Source of the DNA: Stercorarius parasiticus
Taxonomy: Eukaryota; Chordata; Aves; Charadriiformes; Stercorariidae
Assembly: GCA_013396915.1 (NCBI GenBank)
Contig: VWZL01001304.1
Span: 935,393-999,392, forward strand
Direction of reading: 5' to 3'
Length of the DNA stretch: 64,000 nt
The notes under the pieces were generated by a model. It did no database searches. It saw only the letters and a list, made by a program, of their open reading frames with translations, and had not been told where the DNA came from. Shown here in pieces: positions 33,501 to 41,500 of this stretch. The position numbers and the translations under genes are program-made. Every line of letters starts with the position of its first letter. Within the stretch, counting starts at the first letter, position 1.

Positions 33501-35015
33501 AACTGGGTGCATCTTAAACAGGTGGTAAACATCTCACCTATTGTAGTCACATAAAAACTAGGTAAATAAACTCACTCGGTAACCAGTGGAGAAACAAATG
33601 GGTAATTGCATACATAATTAATCTGTGCCTAAAATAGGCATGGTACCACCATGATGCCCTGGCATCTCCTGAAGACGATCCACCTCACCTAGCTTGGACT
33701 TCTATTCAAGGATGTGATAAGTCACTCCATGAAGATTTCCCCGTCTCACCATGAACTTCAGATGGAGTACAGTCAACCAGTTTAGATGAGACACCCTAAC
33801 TTACCAGTGTTTTCTCTGGACTATCTAACTTTTACTATCGGCATCCAGAAATACAAAAGGAGCTCTTCCTGGCCATAAGGCACATGGAAATAATTAGCCC
33901 TGATGATCAGAAGCCCCTCTCTCACACAGGACCTGGTTATTAGGAGCCAATTCAATGTGTGATAGCTTGTAGATGTTAGTAGCACCTTGTGTCACCTACT
34001 ACTTGCTTTGCCAAAGCCTGTAGAAGAATCTAAACAAGGCCGAGACTTGTGTTTGCAAAAGGTTGGAAACAGAGGAACAGTTAGTTGTGATGGGCAGCTG
34101 AAATACAAGGGAAGTACGAGGCTGGGGTAGCGGGGGATACAGGAGGACTATGGGAAAGCTGGGGACATGAGGTTGAGCTCTTGACTTAGGGACATGCATC
34201 AGCATGTGTTCGTGGAGAGGAAGAGGACACAACAGCCACAGTGAGATGTTGGAGCTAGAATCAGACACTTAAGTTGCATAACTTAAAATAGATAACGTTA
34301 TTCCACTTAGCTAGTGTCACAATAACTACTTTGTAGATTACCCTGAAGCAATGAACAGCTGAAATGAACTTTCAACAGGGTTTTGTTCTCTGAAATAATT
34401 ATATCATGTATCACCAAAATTCCTAGCCTCTACAATAAATTATCACAAGATGAGGAAAATACTACATTTCAGTACAAAATACAGGAAATACAAAATCTCA
34501 ATTGTTTTTTTTTGGCATTAAACAGCTCAGCTGGATTGGAGGAACAGTAATTAGAAAGCATATCCAGTGGCTACAAAGGTATCAATTTCAATATCAAATA
34601 TATGGTGTTACAGAAAAAAAAATATATATATTTCCATTCAAATATGGAGTAGCAAAATAAATTTTAATACTTATCTTGGTTTCTAGCCCCAGACTTGCTG
34701 TTCTGGCAACGTTACTTCGAATACTAGTGGACTTTTTGCTTAGATGGGGAATGCAAGATAAGCTCTTCCCATGTATAGCCAGGCCTATTCAGAATAGCAG
34801 CACTAAGACCCCGAGGAAATAGACATTTTTCTCGCTCTTCCACGCAGATGACAACAAAATTCTTATTTTGCAAAAGTGACATACTTAAGTCTTTTCCTCT
34901 CAAAGTCATCTTAAGCTGCGTTGCATTGCATATGCGTTCTTTGTTTACTTACCTTACTCCAGACCACCTGAAGAAGCAGACAAATTAGGAGCACAGACAC
35001 AGAAAACCAACGCAT
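6516..35015 (-). CDS. MEP1B: MEP1B, meprin A subunit beta (whole gene, 15 coding exons)
   Basis: Membrane-bound astacin-family zinc metalloendopeptidase; in mammals it sits on intestinal and renal brush borders, cleaves at acidic residues and sheds surface proteins. The joined exons give 735 codons, against about 701 in human. Order: signal peptide (1-20), propeptide (about 21-61), astacin domain (62 to about 255) with zinc ligands His152, His156, His162, catalytic Glu153 and Met-turn Met209/Tyr211, MAM domain (about 263-430), MATH/TRAF-like domain (about 431-590), Thr/Pro stalk (about 605-635), EGF-like domain (642-677), transmembrane helix (687-712) and a short basic tail. All catalytic residues are present, so an active enzyme is expected. 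Splice phases agree throughout; the only doubtful junctions are the exon 3 donor and exon 5 acceptor. Extra length comes partly from the stalk. Confidence 0.93.
6534..7460 (-). other. MEP1B: MEP1B intron 14
   Basis: Intron with donor GTAAGT. No repeat or nested gene recognised. Confidence 0.6.
7461..7662 (-). CDS. MEP1B: MEP1B exon 14 (end of EGF domain, transmembrane helix, tail)
   Basis: Residues 663-730. It encodes the end of the EGF-like domain ([15 protein letters not shown]), a short linker, a hydrophobic helix of about 25 residues from Val688 to Leu712, and a lysine-rich stop-transfer sequence. Acceptor CTAG and donor GTAAGT are clear. The topology is that of a type I membrane protein. 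Confidence 0.95.
7663..10092 (-). other. MEP1B: MEP1B intron 13
   Basis: A 2.4-kb intron without a recognisable repeat, exon or RNA gene. Short ORFs here lack any domain signature. Confidence 0.6.
10093..10294 (-). CDS. MEP1B: MEP1B exon 13 (Thr-rich stalk and first half of EGF domain)
   Basis: Residues 596-662. After DISHL, as in mammals, comes a stalk rich in Thr, Ser and Pro with six consecutive threonines (620-625), followed by the EGF start with cysteines 642, 647, 653 and 662. The stalk is longer than the short linker I recall in human meprin beta. The Thr codons form an ACC/ACA repeat (10206-10223). An Asn-Thr-Ser sequon lies at 614-616. Acceptor TGCAG, donor GTAACT. Confidence 0.94.
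10206..10223 (-). repeat. MEP1B: Coding ACC/ACA trinucleotide repeat (Thr6)
   Basis: Six consecutive threonine codons (four ACC, two ACA on the coding strand) inside the meprin stalk. It is a short coding microsatellite that could vary in length. Confidence 0.85.
10295..10752 (-). other. MEP1B: MEP1B intron 12
   Basis: Short intron, AT-rich, with no other feature seen. Confidence 0.6.
10753..10935 (-). CDS. MEP1B: MEP1B exon 12 (second part of MATH domain)
   Basis: Residues 535-595, including [12 protein letters not shown], a glycosylation sequon (NGT) and the stretch to VYILLTME, which match the C-terminal half of the meprin MATH/TRAF-like domain. Acceptor TTCCAG after T8; donor GTATGT. 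Phase 1 at both ends. Confidence 0.94.
10936..12659 (-). other. MEP1B: MEP1B intron 11
   Basis: A 1.7-kb intron. The plus-strand ORF at 12052-12327 (91 codons) has no recognisable domain and is probably chance. No repeat seen. Confidence 0.55.
12660..13127 (-). CDS. MEP1B: MEP1B exon 11 (end of MAM domain, start of MATH domain)
   Basis: The longest exon, 156 codons (residues 379-534). It closes the MAM domain ([25 protein letters not shown]) and opens the MATH domain ([46 protein letters not shown]-like and [10 protein letters not shown] segments). Agreement with mammalian meprin beta is very high along its length. Acceptor TTGCAG, donor GTTAGT. Confidence 0.96.
13128..15579 (-). other. MEP1B: MEP1B intron 10
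   Basis: A 2.5-kb intron. Several short overlapping ORFs occur at 13690-14160 on both strands without a domain match. No known repeat identified. Confidence 0.55.
15580..15795 (-). CDS. MEP1B: MEP1B exon 10 (MAM domain core)
   Basis: Residues 307-378. It contains the MAM signature stretch [20 protein letters not shown] and [12 protein letters not shown]. Acceptor GACAG and donor GTATGG are in phase 1. The MAM domain supports oligomer contacts in meprins. Confidence 0.95.
15796..16552 (-). other. MEP1B: MEP1B intron 9
   Basis: A 757-base intron with no further feature recognised. Confidence 0.6.
16553..16705 (-). CDS. MEP1B: MEP1B exon 9 (start of MAM domain)
   Basis: Residues 256-306. [20 protein letters not shown] is followed by [19 protein letters not shown], a clear match to the start of the meprin beta MAM domain. 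The acceptor (TATAG) follows a run of 17 thymines; the donor is GTATGA. Confidence 0.95.
16706..19529 (-). other. MEP1B: MEP1B intron 8
   Basis: A 2.8-kb intron. A T17 run (A on plus, 16717-16733) forms the polypyrimidine tract of exon 9. No repeat family or nested gene recognised. Confidence 0.55.
19530..19748 (-). CDS. MEP1B: MEP1B exon 8 (astacin domain, Met-turn)
   Basis: Residues 183-255. [14 protein letters not shown] carries the astacin Met-turn (Met209) and the zinc-coordinating Tyr211. NGTEPTIVT and [20 protein letters not shown] close the catalytic domain as in mammalian meprins. Acceptor TTTAG, donor GTGAGT. Confidence 0.97.
19749..21217 (-). other. MEP1B: MEP1B intron 7, with a CpG-rich patch
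   Basis: Ordinary AT-rich intron apart from 20540-20800, which is clearly GC- and CpG-rich. That patch has overlapping ORFs on both strands but no recognisable domain. It may be an old mobile-element fragment or a small CpG cluster; I could not identify it. Confidence 0.5.
21218..21396 (-). CDS. MEP1B: MEP1B exon 7 (astacin zinc-binding site)
   Basis: Residues 123-182. It begins [10 protein letters not shown] and contains [20 protein letters not shown], the full HExxHxxGxxHE zinc-binding signature: ligands His152, His156, His162 and general base Glu153. Acceptor GCTAG, donor GTCAGT. No catalytic residue is lost. Confidence 0.98.
23234..23960 (+). repeat. 5-bp target-site duplication (CACAC) flanking the LTR
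   Basis: CACAC occurs immediately before the LTR (23234-23238) and again immediately after it (23956-23960). Because the flank is CA-rich, chance agreement is possible, but the position is exactly as expected for retroviral integration. Confidence 0.75.
23239..23955 (+). mobile_element. Solo LTR of an endogenous retrovirus
   Basis: A 717-base element with terminal TG...CA and near-perfect terminal inverted repeats (TGTAAAG at the 5' end, CTTTAACA at the 3' end), bounded by a 5-bp duplication. Inside are a TATA box (TATATAAA, 23839-23846) and, 62 bases after it, AATAAA (23908-23913), the order expected for U3-R-U5. No internal gag, pol or env sequence adjoins it, so it is the product of LTR-LTR recombination. 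It lies antisense to MEP1B. A 5-bp duplication fits ERVL- or ERV1-like families; the exact family is not assigned. Confidence 0.8.
26211..26328 (-). CDS. MEP1B: MEP1B exon 6 (N-terminal astacin domain)
   Basis: Residues 84-122. The start [20 protein letters not shown] followed by [20 protein letters not shown] matches the N-terminal lobe of the meprin beta protease domain. Acceptor TTGCAG, donor GTAAGA, phase 2 at the end. It was found by translation of the interval, since it lacks an ATG and is short. Confidence 0.95.
26329..27363 (-). other. MEP1B: MEP1B intron 5
   Basis: A 1-kb intron nearly filled by a same-strand open frame (26584-27204), described separately. Confidence 0.6.
26584..27204 (-). 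CDS. Unidentified 206-codon intronless ORF inside MEP1B intron 5
   Basis: I do not recognise this protein. It is the longest open frame outside recognised exons and CR1. The N-terminus is hydrophobic ([14 protein letters not shown]) and ends in a Cys-containing segment, so it could act as a signal peptide. The rest has 12 cysteines in all, one N-glycosylation sequon (NGT) and a basic cluster (SRRRNRALK). No repeat family, promoter or poly(A) signal was recognised for it. It may be chance, a relic of an inserted gene, or a nested secreted-protein gene. Coding status is unproven. Confidence 0.2.
   Translation of the reverse strand: MVSVLALTSFLGWFLPCHCNGPADSFDLKSICLRHETVLSRRRNRALKNFLKQENLPGHLHHLQQIGILAGNTVCNGTLLLWGQGQVIPCLYPFKSTQLWVCTAEASSETGGLSSYCVPHGEIVPLLHNVAGKKITHSQLMFRSKPLKGLKPCKSLRGDNPDIMLAAQVLERLCERSVACSLHYVKYDVFVPCLFNTCSHKSQQSK
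27364..27436 (-). CDS. MEP1B: MEP1B exon 5 (activation site and start of protease domain)
   Basis: Residues 60-83. [20 protein letters not shown] spans the tryptic activation site: cleavage after Arg61 frees Asn62, the numbering I recall in human. The acceptor used here is ATGCAG. Six bases upstream the sequence is CTCGG where an in-frame match to the mammalian protein (Met-Gln for Ala-Gln) continues, so an older acceptor two codons upstream may have been lost. The true start may differ by two codons if a non-AG site is used. Confidence 0.88.
27437..28449 (-). other. MEP1B: MEP1B intron 4
   Basis: A 1-kb intron. No repeat or RNA gene seen. Confidence 0.55.
28450..28493 (-). CDS. MEP1B: MEP1B exon 4 (propeptide)
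   Basis: Residues 45-59, [15 protein letters not shown], matching the mammalian propeptide segment [14 protein letters not shown]. The Asp in the FEGDI motif is the candidate zinc-blocking residue of astacin propeptides. Acceptor TTTAG, donor GTGAGT. Confidence 0.93.
28597..28647 (-). CDS. MEP1B: MEP1B exon 3 (propeptide)
   Basis: Residues 28-44, [17 protein letters not shown], close to the mammalian propeptide. The acceptor is TTTCAG. The donor is GTTTTT, a weak match to consensus, and the following intron is only 103 bases long, so splicing here may depend on intron definition. Confidence 0.9.
28833..28851 (-). CDS. MEP1B: MEP1B exon 2 (19-base microexon)
   Basis: Nineteen bases encoding PAPETT plus the first base of the next codon, just after the signal peptide. 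Acceptor CCCCAG after a pyrimidine tract, donor GTGAGT. Phase requires it: exon 1 ends in phase 0 and exon 3 needs one extra base. It matches the position of ATPENF in human. Confidence 0.85.
29425..30265 (+). mobile_element. CR1 LINE, 5'-truncated 3' end
   Basis: The 3' end of a chicken repeat 1 element. Translation gives the C-terminal region of ORF2 ([47 protein letters not shown]) across two frames, so it carries frameshifts. It ends with the CR1 untranslated tail and repeats of ATTCTATG/ATTCCATG near 30230-30265. It lies antisense in MEP1B intron 1 and is inactive. Confidence 0.92.
33004..33527 (-). mobile_element. CR1 LINE, 5'-truncated 3' end
   Basis: A CR1 fragment in minus orientation. 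The plus strand opens with the octamer-type tail CACAGAAT repeated, then the typical TGGAAGG...CATCTAGTCC 3' region. The minus-strand frame contains [16 protein letters not shown] and [21 protein letters not shown]2 C-terminal hallmarks. It is sense within MEP1B intron 1. Confidence 0.92.
34953..35015 (-). CDS. MEP1B: MEP1B exon 1 (start codon and signal peptide)
   Basis: ATG followed by 20 codons, [20 protein letters not shown] plus K, a textbook signal peptide with a hydrophobic core and a small residue at its end. The donor GTAAGT is strong, and the phase 0 junction to exon 2 restores the propeptide frame. The start was chosen because it is the only Met giving a secretory leader just before the propeptide. 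Confidence 0.88.
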
Positions 35016-35080
35016 GTTGTTATCCAGTCAACAGATGCATGGAAAGAATTTCAGACCAACATGGTTTTAAGACAGTAAAT

Positions 35081-35127
35081 ACCATAAATCAAAACCTTTG
35101 TCCTTTCATTAACTATTAACTTATATA
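35081..35127 (-). promoter_or_regulatory. MEP1B: Candidate MEP1B promoter elements
   Basis: Upstream of exon 1, on the minus strand in order: TATATAA (35121-35127), GTTAATAGTTAAT (35108-35120, 10 of 12 fixed positions of the HNF1 palindrome), GGACAAAGG (35095-35103, HNF4-like half-site) and TTTATGG (35082-35088, CDX2-like). These factors control intestinal and renal genes in vertebrates, which fits meprin expression. Binding and the start site are inferred only. Confidence 0.4.
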
Positions 35128-35224
35128 ACTTTTTCTTGCTCAGTAAGCAAATTCCATCATTACTATATTATAGTAACTATCATATACTTTAACTAGTTTT
35201 AAGCACTGCTGTGAGAAAAAGTAT

Positions 35225-35515
35225 TGGACACAAACTCAAGTACAGGATGAAATGGACACAAGCAAATGGAAACACAGAGGAAATGGATACATTGAAATAT
35301 AGGAAATTTCATTTAAATATAAGAAAACCTTTTTTTATTCAAAGGGATTTTAAGCACTGGAACAAGTTGCTCAGAGAAGTTGTGGAGTCTCCATCCTTGG
35401 AGACGGTCAAAATCCAACCAGACACAGCCCTGAGCAACCTGCTGTTAGCAGGGTTGTTGGACTAGGCGATCTCCAGAGGTGCCTTCCCACCTCAACCATC
35501 CTGTGATTCAGTGAA
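35225..35515 (+). mobile_element. CR1 LINE 3' fragment
   Basis: A short CR1 3' end containing the [20 protein letters not shown] coding remnant followed by the 3' untranslated tail (GATCTCCAGAGG... CCATCCTGTGATTC). It starts about 210 bases upstream of the MEP1B start codon, next to the candidate promoter. Confidence 0.88.
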
Positions 35516-36032
35516 TAAAACCTTTTGAACAACTGAAAGCTAGCAAGACTCTTGGCAAGACTCTTGTGTTTTTTGACAGAAAATGAAAATAGGAAATGTA
35601 TGCACATAAAAAAAAAAATCTGTCAGCAACATAATTTCAGTATCTTGCTGTTAGAAAAGGCAATGCCATTTCTATCGTTGATATATGTGAAACACTGTAT
35701 TTGTCACTAACTCAAATAATGTATTCTTCTGGATTACTTAAAAATTCCATAAATATTAATTTTTTAAATATCAGTACCATTTTACTATCACCTCTGTCTG
35801 GTACTCTTTGGAGTTTTAGTTTCTTCCAACTTCAGCCATCTGTCCCACTTACTAGCTGCCAGAGAATGCTGAAATTGCCACAGTTTCTTCTTATGCTTAA
35901 ACTGAAGGTACTTGTGGTAATTGTATGATCAGACTTGACTAACCTTTTACTTTCCCAGACCAACTACCTGGTTAGAATGTCATAAAACCTAAAAATGGCA
36001 TTTAGATTTTGTATTGTAAATATAGACTCCTA
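35516..36032. other. Intergenic DNA between two CR1 copies
   Basis: AT-rich sequence with no gene or repeat recognised. Confidence 0.5.
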
Positions 36033-38570
36033 AAACGAAGTGCATGTACACCAATACACGTAGCATGGGCAACAAACAGGAGGAGCTGGAAGCCATTGTG
36101 CAACAGGAAAATTATGATATAGTTGCCATTAGAGAAACATGGTGGGATGACTCGCACAACTGGGGTGCTGCAATGGATGGCTATAAACTCTTCAGAAGGG
36201 ATAAGCAAGGAAGGAGAGGTCATGGGGTAGACCTGTATGTTAGGGATTGTTTTGACTGGGTAGAGCTTAATGATGGTGACAACAGGGTTGGGTGTTTATG
36301 GGTAAGAATCAGGGGGGAAGGCCAGCAAGGCAGATATCATGGTGGGAGTCTGTTATAGACTGCCCAACCAGGATGCAGAGGCAGATAAAACACTCTATTA
36401 GCAGCTGGGAGAAGTCTCACAATCACTAGCCCTTCTTCTCATGAGGGATTTCAATTTATCCCATGTCTGCTAGAAATATAATACAGCTCAGAGGGAACAG
36501 TCTAGGACGTGCCTGGAGTGTGTGGAAAATAACTTCCTGACACAGCTGGTGAGGGAGCCAACTAGGGAAGGTGTGCCACTGGACCTACTGTTCGCAAACA
36601 GAGAAGGACTTCTGGGTCATGTGATGGTTGGAGGCTGTCTTGGTAATAGCAATGACTAAATGATAGAGTTTTTGATTCTTGAAGAAGTAAGGAGGGGTCA
36701 GCGGAACTGCTGCCTTGGACTTCCAGAGGACAGACTTAGGCCTGTTTAGGAGACTGGATGACAGAGTCCCTTGGGAGGCGTCCTGAAGGGCAAAGGAGTC
36801 CAGGAAGGCTGGACATTCTTCAAGAAGGAAATCTTAAAGGTGCAGGAGCAGGCTGTCCCCATGTGCTGAAAGACAAGCTGGTGGGGAAAAAGACAGAAAA
36901 AAAGAGAAAGCTTTGCATGGAACTCAGGAAAAAAAAAAGGGGGAGTTTATGATCTTTGGAAGAAGGGGCAGGCAACTCAGGAGGACTATGAAGATGTCGT
37001 GAGGTTAAGCAGAGAGAAAATTAGAAAGGCCAAAGCCCAAGTATAACTTAATCTGGCTACTGCCGTAAAAGAATAAAAAATGTTTCTATAAATACATTAA
37101 CAACAAAAGGAGGGCTAAGGAGAATCTCCATCCTTTATTGGGTGCTGGGGGAAACACAGTGACAAAGGATGAGGAAATGGCTGAGGTACTTAATGCCTTC
37201 TTTGCCTCAGTCTTTAATAACAAGACCAGCTGTTCTCAGGGGACCCAGCCCCCTGAGGTGGACAACAGGGATGGGGAGCAGTTTGAACATAACCCAAGGG
37301 GAAATGGTTAGTGACCTGCTACACCACTTTGACACACAAAAGTCCTGATGGGATCCACCCAAGGGTACTAAGGGAGCTGGTGGAAGTGCTCACCAAGCCA
37401 CTTTCCATCATTTATCAGCAGTCCTGGCTAACTGGGGAGGTCCCAGTTGACTGGAGGCTAGTGAACATGACACCCATCTACAAGAAGGGCTGCAAGGAGG
37501 ATCCGGGGTATGACAGGCCTGTCAGTCTGACCTCGGTGCTGGGGAAGGTTATGGAGCAGATACTCTTGAGTGCCATCATGCAGTATATAGAGGACAACCA
37601 GGTGATCAGGCCCAGTCAGTATGGGTCTATGAAAGGCAGGTCCTGCTTTACTAACCTGGTCTCCTTCTATGATGAGGTGTCCAGGTTAGTGGATGAGGGA
37701 AAGGCTGTGGATGTTGTTTACCTGGACTTTAGTAAAACCTTTGACACCATTTCGCAAAGCACTCTCCTGGAGAAACTGGCTGCTCATGGCTTGTATGGGG
37801 ATGCTGTTCGCTGGGTAAAAAACTGGCTGGATGGCCAGGCCCAAAGAGTTGTAGCAAATGGAGTTAAATCCAGTTGGCAGCTGGTCACAAGTGGTGTTCC
37901 CCAGGGCTCAGTACTGGAGCCAGTTCTGTTTAGTATCTTTATCAATGATCTGGACAAGGGGGTTGAGTGCACCCTCAGTAAGTTTGCAGAAAACACCAAG
38001 TTGGGTGGCAGTGTTGATCTGCTTGGTAGGATGGTTTTGCAGAGGGACCTGGACAGGATGGATCAATGGACCAAGGCCAATGGTGTGAGGTTCAACAAGG
38101 CCAAGTGCCGGGTCCTGCACTTGGGTCACNTGAAGCTGATGAGTGGTCTAGAGAACAAGTCATATGAGGAGCCGCTGAGGGAACTGGGGTTGTTTAGCCT
38201 GGAGAAAAGGAGGCTGAGGGGAGACCTTGTTGCTCTCTACAATACCAGAAAGGAGGCTGTAGTGAAGTGGGTGTCAGTCTCTTTTCCCAAGTAACAAGCA
38301 ACAGGAAGGACAAGAGGAAATGGCCTCAAGTTGCACCAGGGGAGGTTTAGATTGCATATTAGGAAAAATTTCTTCACCAAAAATGTTGTGAAGCATTGGA
38401 ACAGGCTGCCCAGGGATGTGGTTGAGTCACCATCCCTGCAGGTATTTAAAAGACGGTAGATGTGGTGCTTAGGGACATGGGTTAGTGGTGGAATTGGCAG
38501 TGCTAGGTTAAAGGTTGGACTTGATGATCTTAAAGGTCTTTTCCAATCTAAATGATTCTATGATTCAATG
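36033..38570 (+). mobile_element. CR1 LINE, 2.5 kb, defective
   Basis: A long CR1 copy. The first frame (36044-36358) encodes the start of the endonuclease domain (NTRSMGNKQEELEAIV, RETWWDDSHNW). After several stops, a second frame (37311-38294) encodes reverse transcriptase from [10 protein letters not shown] through [17 protein letters not shown] and [15 protein letters not shown]. The catalytic FADD motif reads FAEN (near 37985-37996), so the polymerase would be dead. At the single N (38130) about 0.3 kb of the usual sequence is missing. The 3' end is the CR1 tail TGATTCTATGATTC. No intact ORF remains. Confidence 0.94.
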
Positions 38571-41500
38571 AAATGATTATGCCAAAATTAATAACATTCC
38601 TCATACTGTTTCAAGTATCAGAGCTGATAAGAAAGCTAATAAGAATGAGTTATTCCTAAGTAATGAGAACACCAGAACAATTTCTTGACACTCAGATCCA
38701 CACATATTTCATTGCTGATACATTGAGAAGTAGCAGCTGTAGATATTGTTGTTCTTATATTGTTAGGGTTTTTTCTACAGAAGTAACAATAAGTATTGTA
38801 ATCCTCTACCCACCAGTAATGATGGTGTCAACGGTTCTTAAATCGGTGATATCTGGGAGGTTGAAAAGCTCTTTTGTCAAGATCTCTTCTGCAAGTTCAG
38901 CAGTCCTTGAATTCTGCACAGTTATCTTCAGCTGCTGGGAGAAGATAGTAGTTCTCCTTTTGGAGCCTCTCCAGGTTAGATTGGTTATGTCCTCAATAAC
39001 AAGTACTTCAAACCAACTGGAACAGATCCATACATTGAAACACGTTGTGCTAAGAGCCTGGCACCTATGCTGTACACGTCTCAAAGGATTTTATTTCAGA
39101 CTGGCTCTGATTTGATCCCAAGGACTGGACAGCAAGTGGCAGCAACTGGACTGCATTAGGTGGGGATCTGAAGAACATATTCTGGTTTAGTTTCAAATCA
39201 AAGGAATTCAATTTGGACACTCCAAAATTGCTCTGTTATGGGAACTAAAGCATGGTAAGTGGGAATGGTAATGACGATAATACATGCTTAAAAAAATACA
39301 CCCTTGATCAAAACTAAAAGGCTAGTGTAGCTTCACCCATTATTCCTTGATTACAGTACATTACAAGTGTTTTCTTGAGGTGGTGGAATATGATGAACTC
39401 AAAGGAATAGTACATTTTTTGGTCTTACTACTTGGTGTTGGAGGAAAGGCTAAAAGCCTGTTTTTCTACTTCTTTGGTCTCTTTTACATGCAAACAATCA
39501 AAACGATCTGCTCTCTCTCTCCCACATCCCCACTTCTAAGATGCATCTACCAGCACTGAGACCTCACACCAACCTCTTTGAAATTGGAGATAGGAGGATG
39601 ATTTTCCTGTCCCAAAGAAGGGCTGTATGAACCTCTGTGTCAAGACCATCACTGCTCTCAGGACTGACTAAAAAGTGAATTACCCAGAAAAACACTAGAA
39701 GGTGTTGGAATTGGCATATAGTAACACCAAACAGAGAAGGCATCAAAGTTATATGCTAACACTGCATTGTAAAATACAGTCGCTATACAGATTCTTCCTC
39801 CAATTCACACTGCTTTTTAACTAGTTAAACTCAGAGTTTTGACACCTCAACCAGTCATCTGGTATAATAAAACAAGCAACAGAAAGTTAAACAATATATG
39901 AACAACAGACTGTCAGGATTTTTTATGCCAAGAACTTCTGCCTTAATTTCAAGTGTCACCCATGAAGTAGCTAAATGGTTTTTTAATACATGTTGAGGAG
40001 AAAGTAATAGATGGGCAATCTTAAGGAAGTTTTTATTCTATCTAATCATGGAAGATTGTTTCTACAGACCTTATCTACTTTTGTAACCACATTCTCTACA
40101 ATGACAAACATCTTGCTTTATCACTGACTTACTGTCTATGTTCAGGCAATTTACTTACCCCTTATTTTCCTTAAGGGGTTTGCTACATGACTCCTTGCAT
40201 TTTTCTTTGAAGATGAAAAGCACTATCACCATATCATACTTCTAAGACCAAGGCCCACAGTAAGAAATAACTGAGTGTTACTGGAGATGAATTAGTAAAG
40301 GACAGTGCAACTTATTTGAATAGATGGTGTGCATTTTCAGATGTACAAAAAGAACAGCAGTCTTAGATCTCGTCTTCATTCTACAGTTACTTGGCATACA
40401 ACAGCCAAAAGTAATGTGCGTCCTTTCTTGATACAGTCAGGGACCTGTGGAATTCAAGGACGTTATTTACATTACCATTTTGATCTGCGGATCATCGGTG
40501 TCCTGACTACAAGCTCTGTGTTTGAGGAAAAGTAAAAACATTAAACACAAAGCAGAAGGAGCAGGTCTTTAGCTCGTTGATTGCTTTTTCCTTTCTTGCA
40601 ATTCTTTGCCTTGAACATGTTTCACAGCTTTTATGGGTGCTAAGCTATCTAATGAGCCCTGAGTAACTACAAGAGACACCTGCAAAATCTGAGCTTTTGC
40701 CAGTCAATTACATTTCTCTCCCCATAGTTCCACACACTCCCTTACCGCTAGTAGAAGCAACAAAAAGGAAAGACATCAGAACTTGATGTGGAGCTTGCTG
40801 CAGATCTGTTGCAGTGACCGCTTGGATCTCCTGCTGAGTTCACTTGGCCGGCACCAGGCAGATGGTAAGCACCATGGAGCAGAGAGTGTGTTCCCTTGGA
40901 CGGGCACCGACCGTCTCTCTGTGTCTGCCCAGTAGCACTGTGGCCAGTGGGCACCACTGCAGCGCAGGTAATCATAATACTGCAGTGCTCGTTATCCCGC
41001 TGTCTTGTTGCAGAAGGAACATCCATCAGGCATCGCCCAACGCAGATGGGAAACATCACGTGCTTTAGTCTTCTTCGTAAAGCTACATCTGCAGATAATA
41101 AAACGGGAAGAGACAGTAATGGGGGCAAAGAGACTGGAAAAAATAAGTGGCGTACAGGAGAGTGAGAATGCTCTTTTTAAAAGCCAAAGGAACTTAATTT
41201 CAAAATGCAATGTCAGCTAACTACAGAGAACCACAGAAACAACTAAAAATAGCTCTATACAGACAGAGATTTTCTAGCATTTTTTGTAGGTAGTTTCACA
41301 TTTGAATAGGTTTGTTGATCTTCTGCGTTTCAGCACAGATGCTTTGATAATTTTGCTATCGGTATACTGCTCAGTGAACAACGGTGATTCATGATTGCTT
41401 GTTGACATTTGGGTGGAACCTGACTGATCATGAGTTTCAATGTCAACTTCAAGTGATATGAATTCAGTAAATAATCTTGAAAAGTGCTGGCTTGTAGAGC

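Larger units (their letters stand above)
28852..34952 (-). other. MEP1B: MEP1B intron 1
   Basis: A 6.1-kb first intron. It hosts an antisense CR1 (29425-30265) and a sense CR1 (33004-33527). Between and around these (30266-33003 and 33528-34952) I saw only AT-rich unassigned sequence. Confidence 0.7.

Noticed and set aside
34953..34960. Alternative MEP1B exon 1 donor five bases upstream (GTAAGG)
   Set aside because: It would put exons 2 and 3 out of frame; the GTAAGT donor gives the correct propeptide frame.
40748..41210. 126-codon minus-strand ORF and overlapping plus-strand ORFs
   Set aside because: No domain, no splice context and open frames on both strands suggest composition effects.
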